Below, piece after piece: positions 5,142 to 7,421 of a DNA stretch of 7,421 bases. Made by a program: the position numbers and the translations under genes. This DNA is from Chloroflexota bacterium (GTDB lineage Bacteria; Chloroflexota; UBA6077; JACQUR01). The notes under the pieces are model-generated. The model was given only the letters and a program-made list of their open reading frames with translations, did not search any database and had not been told where the DNA came from. The stretch is taken from positions 1 through 7,421 of the forward strand of contig JACQUR010000166.1 of NCBI GenBank assembly GCA_016210245.1, given 5' to 3'. Position 1 is the first letter of the stretch. Every line of letters starts with the position of its first letter.

Positions 5142-7226
5142 TTACTGCGCAGCCGAGGGCAGCGTGAAGTGGAAGGTGGTCGTCTGGCCAGGGGTACTCT
5201 CGGCCCAGATACGGCCCCCGTGGGCCTCCACGAGCCCTTTGGAGATGTACAGTCCCAGGCCAAGCCCTCCCACCCCTCTTGTTTTGGCCGAAGCGGCCCG
5301 GTGGAAGCGGGAGAAGATGTGCGCCAACTCCTCGGGCGCGATGCCCGGTCCCTGGTTCGTCACCGAGACCTGGACCTCGCCATCGCCGCCAACGACCTCC
5401 ACCTGTATCTCGGTGCCCGGGTAGCCGTACTTGGCAGCGTTGGAGAGCAGGTTGCCCAGCACCTGCTCCAGCCGGCCAGGGTCCGCCTCCACGCAGGGAA
5501 GATCTTCCTCGATTGCCATGCGGACCGCATGCCCCTCGGTGATCTCGGCCATGCGCTCCACGACCGTCTGCACCAGGCCAGGCAGGTCCACCGCCCGCCG
5601 CTCCAGCTTCAGGCGGCGCGCCTCGATGCTCGACGCGTCGAGCAGGTCACCGATCATCCGGTTCAGGTTGCCGGCCGCGGCTCGAATGTGCTCCACGGCC
5701 TTGCGCTCCTGCTCCGGGCGGTCGGGCCGCTCGGCCACTCGGCGCAGCGCTCCGGCGTACCCGACGATGAGGGTGATGGGCTGGCGCAGGTCGTGGGCGA
5801 CAATGGAGGTCCACTCCTGCCGAAGCTGCTCCAGCTCCTTGAGCGCGGACACGTCCTGGAAGGTCATGACCACATCCGCATGTTCCATCGCCCACGGCAC
5901 GCGGACGGGCGCAGCGCTGGCCAGCACGGGAATGCGACCTCCGTCGGGGCGCACGACGAGCAGTTCCTCGCCCTGGACCGTGCGCCCCCGCAGCACCTGG
6001 CTGCTGGGTAGCTCCTCCAGGGTGAGGGGGCGGCCATCCGGGTAACACACCTGCCCCACGAGCTGGCCTGGCCCGGCTTCCGGAGCCAGAGCGCGGCCGA
6101 AGAGCTGCCCGGCCTGCGGGTTGGCCATCAGGTGGCCGGTGTCCGCTTCGACGAGGATCATGCTATTGGGTGCGCTCTCCAGGATGAACTGGAGGCGGGC
6201 GCGATGGAGGGCGACGCCCGCGTTGGTCGCGAGCAGTTCGATCGCCCAGCGGTCTTCCTCCGTGAACTCCTCGGCGCCCAGCTTGTTGCCCAGGTAGAGA
6301 TTGCCCACGCTCCGTCCCCGATAGCGAACCGGCACCCCCAGAAAGCTGGTGATAGCGGGGTGGTGGGCAGGGAAGCCCACGAAGGCGGGGTGCCGATGGA
6401 CGTCCGGTACGCGGACCACCTGCCCTGTCCGGGCCACCGCGCCCAGCGTGGCGATCGGCCGTGGAAAGTGGCCGATCGCCTCGGCCACCTCGGGTGGCAT
6501 GCCGCTGAACACCCAGGGGGCAAACGGAACCGCCGGGTCCGTGCCGATGCCCAGCGCGGCGTACTGCGCGCTGGCCACCGTCCGCGCTTGCTCGGCGATG
6601 GTCTGCAGGACGCTGCGCAAGTCGACGGGGAAGACGGTCAGCGCCTCGGAGATGGCCGTGCAGGCGTGGCTGATCGACTCCACCCTGGTCCGCAGGCGTC
6701 GCTCGCCCGCGCAGGCCTCGCCAATCACCGCGGCCAGGATGTCGGCGAGCCCGCGCAGCGTTGCCAGTTCAGCCGAGGCGAAGCCCCCTGGCTGCGCGCG
6801 GGTTGCCACGAGCACGCCGACGGTCTTGCCGCTGGCGAGCAGCGGGATGGCGAGCATGCTGCCCGCGGCGGTGAGCGCGGCGACTTCCCGATCCGGCGCC
6901 GACTCCGGCAGCGCCTCCACGTCCTCCACGAGCTGCACCTGCCGGCTGCTCGCCGCCCGCGCGGCGAGCACCGACGCGCTGAAGGATACCTCCGCCAGCC
7001 GTCTCGCCACGTCGGAGGGCAGAGCTCGAGAGCGGGCCAGGTGCAGCGTCTGACTGGCATCATCCGCGAGGGAGAGGGAGACGCTGCGCGCCGCCAGCTC
7101 AGCCATCACCTGGTCCAGGACCGCCTCCACGAGGCGAACCAGCTCGCGGTCTTCGGTCGCGGCGCCAGCCATCCGACGGAGGACTGCCCCAAGTTGCCCA
7201 CTGCCAGAAGGGGTCTGTCGCCGCAT
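5142..7226 (-). CDS. Soluble sensor histidine kinase (GAF-GAF-PAS-HisKA-HATPase)
   Basis: This 694-aa protein autophosphorylates on His and would pass phosphate to a response regulator. Domains from the ATG at 7226: degenerate GAF (about 25-170, with LAIPLLASGKTVGVLV at 125-140); linker helix (171-195); second GAF (about 196-345, with SFLGVPVRYRGRSVGNLYLG at 294-313); PAS (about 346-460); HisKA with H-box IVAHDLRQPI and phospho-acceptor His478; HATPase with N-box NLLSNAAKYG (592-601), G1 box NQGPGI (624-629), and G2 box GVGGLGLGL (651-659). The G1 box has Asn624 where many kinases have the adenine-contacting Asp, a substitution found in active relatives. There are no membrane segments, so it senses a cytoplasmic ligand or redox state. 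The start has GAGGAG 6 bases upstream. The 47-codon in-frame extension to 7367 only reads through the 7-bp repeats and is rejected. No response regulator is in the window, so the partner and target are unknown. Confidence 0.95.
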   Translation of the reverse strand: MRRQTPSGSGQLGAVLRRMAGAATEDRELVRLVEAVLDQVMAELAARSVSLSLADDASQTLHLARSRALPSDVARRLAEVSFSASVLAARAASSRQVQLVEDVEALPESAPDREVAALTAAGSMLAIPLLASGKTVGVLVATRAQPGGFASAELATLRGLADILAAVIGEACAGERRLRTRVESISHACTAISEALTVFPVDLRSVLQTIAEQARTVASAQYAALGIGTDPAVPFAPWVFSGMPPEVAEAIGHFPRPIATLGAVARTGQVVRVPDVHRHPAFVGFPAHHPAITSFLGVPVRYRGRSVGNLYLGNKLGAEEFTEEDRWAIELLATNAGVALHRARLQFILESAPNSMILVEADTGHLMANPQAGQLFGRALAPEAGPGQLVGQVCYPDGRPLTLEELPSSQVLRGRTVQGEELLVVRPDGGRIPVLASAAPVRVPWAMEHADVVMTFQDVSALKELEQLRQEWTSIVAHDLRQPITLIVGYAGALRRVAERPDRPEQERKAVEHIRAAAGNLNRMIGDLLDASSIEARRLKLERRAVDLPGLVQTVVERMAEITEGHAVRMAIEEDLPCVEADPGRLEQVLGNLLSNAAKYGYPGTEIQVEVVGGDGEVQVSVTNQGPGIAPEELAHIFSRFHRAASAKTRGVGGLGLGLYISKGLVEAHGGRIWAESTPGQTTTFHFTLPSAAQ

Positions 7227-7232
7227 CGGTAG

Positions 7233-7238
7233 CTCCTC
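7233..7238 (-). promoter_or_regulatory. Shine-Dalgarno that fixes the kinase start
   Basis: GAGGAG on the minus strand, 6 bases before the ATG at 7226. It argues against the longer frame from 7367, whose first residues (with ITHHSSL repeated) are just the heptanucleotide repeat translated. Confidence 0.75.
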
Positions 7239-7262
7239 AGCCGAGACATTCGGACACGGCAA

Positions 7263-7308
7263 GAGCGGTGCCACGGGCAGGGGCGAAGCAGGCCCGCCCC
7301 TACCGCTC
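7263..7308. repeat. Composite nested stem-loop in the kinase leader
   Basis: Outer arms GAGCGGT (7263-7269) and ACCGCTC (7302-7308) and inner arms AGGGGCG (7279-7285) and CGCCCCT (7295-7301) are each exact 7-bp reverse complements. The two right-hand arms abut, while the left-hand arms are split by 9 unpaired bases (7270-7278); the terminal loop is 9 bases. In the kinase message this would be a two-part stem with one bulge, ending 36 bases before the ATG. It could be a leader regulatory element or part of the adjacent repeat element. It has no T-run. Confidence 0.55.
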
Positions 7309-7310
7309 AG

Positions 7311-7352
7311 TGATGAGTGATGAGTGATGAGTGATGAGTGATGGGTGATGAG
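7311..7352. repeat. Six tandem copies of a 7-bp repeat
   Basis: The unit TGATGAG occurs six times head to tail, with one change (copy 5, TGATGGG at 7339-7345). The 7-base period shifts the reading frame at each copy, so one strand quickly meets a TGA in every frame. Heptanucleotide short tandem repeats of this type are well known from intergenic regions of cyanobacteria and others. The last units also form the left arm of the adjoining hairpin. Confidence 0.9.
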
Positions 7353-7383
7353 TTCTCCACTCATCACCCATCACTCATCACTC
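7329..7383. repeat. Perfect 25-bp inverted repeat built from the heptad units
   Basis: Bases 7329-7353 and 7359-7383 are exact reverse complements around a 5-base loop (TCTCC). The single variant heptad (TGATGGG) is mirrored exactly in the right arm, so the arms share a recent origin by inverted duplication or are kept matched. The hairpin overlaps the end of the presumed upstream gene and precedes the kinase by about 100 bases. It could end or stabilise transcripts, but no T-run follows on either side. Confidence 0.9.
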
Positions 7384-7421
7384 CTCCAGCCGACGTACCG
7401 GGCCACCGTGCCGACCAGGAC
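7371..7421 (-). CDS. C-terminal fragment of an upstream gene (partial)
   Basis: From the window edge one minus-strand frame reads 16 codons to a TGA at 7371-7373, giving VLVGTVARYVGWRSDE. The first 13 codons all end in G or C, matching the codon habit of the other genes here; the two other minus frames have mixed third bases. The last residues (about SDE) and the stop come from the heptad repeat itself, so the repeat may have set the present end of this protein. It is too short to assign a family. If real, it is the gene before the kinase on the same strand. Confidence 0.35.
   Translation of the reverse strand, partial: VLVGTVARYVGWRSDE

Noticed and set aside
6132..7232. Long plus-strand frame opposite the kinase
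   Set aside because: Antisense to intact GAF and PAS domains; composition is that of a shadow frame.
7227..7367. 47-codon N-terminal extension of the kinase
   Set aside because: It translates the 7-bp repeat array and leader stem-loop; the ATG at 7226 has GAGGAG at ideal spacing.
7311..7383. CRISPR-like array
   Set aside because: The units are 7 bp, directly tandem, with no spacers.

Overview
All genes in this window read on the minus strand of GC-rich DNA with strongly GC-biased third codon positions. The best guess for the host is a high-GC, probably soil or sediment member of the Chloroflexota. This inference rests on the lipid-anchored TctC/Bug-type solute receptor with a long Pro/Ala/Lys linker, the soluble GAF-GAF-PAS histidine kinase with an HDLRQP-type H-box, and a CoxL-like molybdenum hydroxylase. 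No rRNA or marker gene is present to confirm it.

Layout in the direction of transcription (right to left): (i) 7371-7421, the probable last 16 codons of an upstream gene, whose stop lies inside a heptanucleotide repeat; (ii) 7311-7383, six tandem 7-bp units merging into a perfect 25-bp hairpin, then a second nested stem-loop (7263-7308) in the kinase leader; (iii) 5142-7226, a soluble hybrid-sensor-type histidine kinase without a response regulator in view; (iv) 4448-5011, an unrecognised small protein rich in CxxC pairs; (v) 4008-4373, a small single-domain cupin resembling cupin hydroxynitrile lyases, with a good sigma70-like promoter placed so that translation would be leaderless; (vi) 2505-3767, a TTT-family (tripartite tricarboxylate transporter) receptor lipoprotein; (vii) 133-2487, a CoxL-like molybdopterin-binding subunit starting with TTG only 17 bases after the receptor stop; (viii) 1-37, a perfect 17-bp hairpin at the window edge.

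The receptor and the Mo-hydroxylase large subunit are almost certainly cotranscribed, which suggests uptake and hydroxylation or oxidation of the same small organic acid or N-heterocycle. The hydroxylase lacks the Cu-ligand Cys motif of true CO dehydrogenase and reads AYRSVGHP instead, so CO oxidation is unlikely. Its FAD and [2Fe-2S] partner subunits are not in the window and may lie beyond position 1. The TctA/TctB membrane partners of the receptor are also absent.

I found no clear new defence, mobile or CRISPR system. The most notable items are the repeat/hairpin complex at the right end, the receptor-hydroxylase pairing with its variant active-site motif, the putative leaderless cupin, and the CxxC protein of unknown function.
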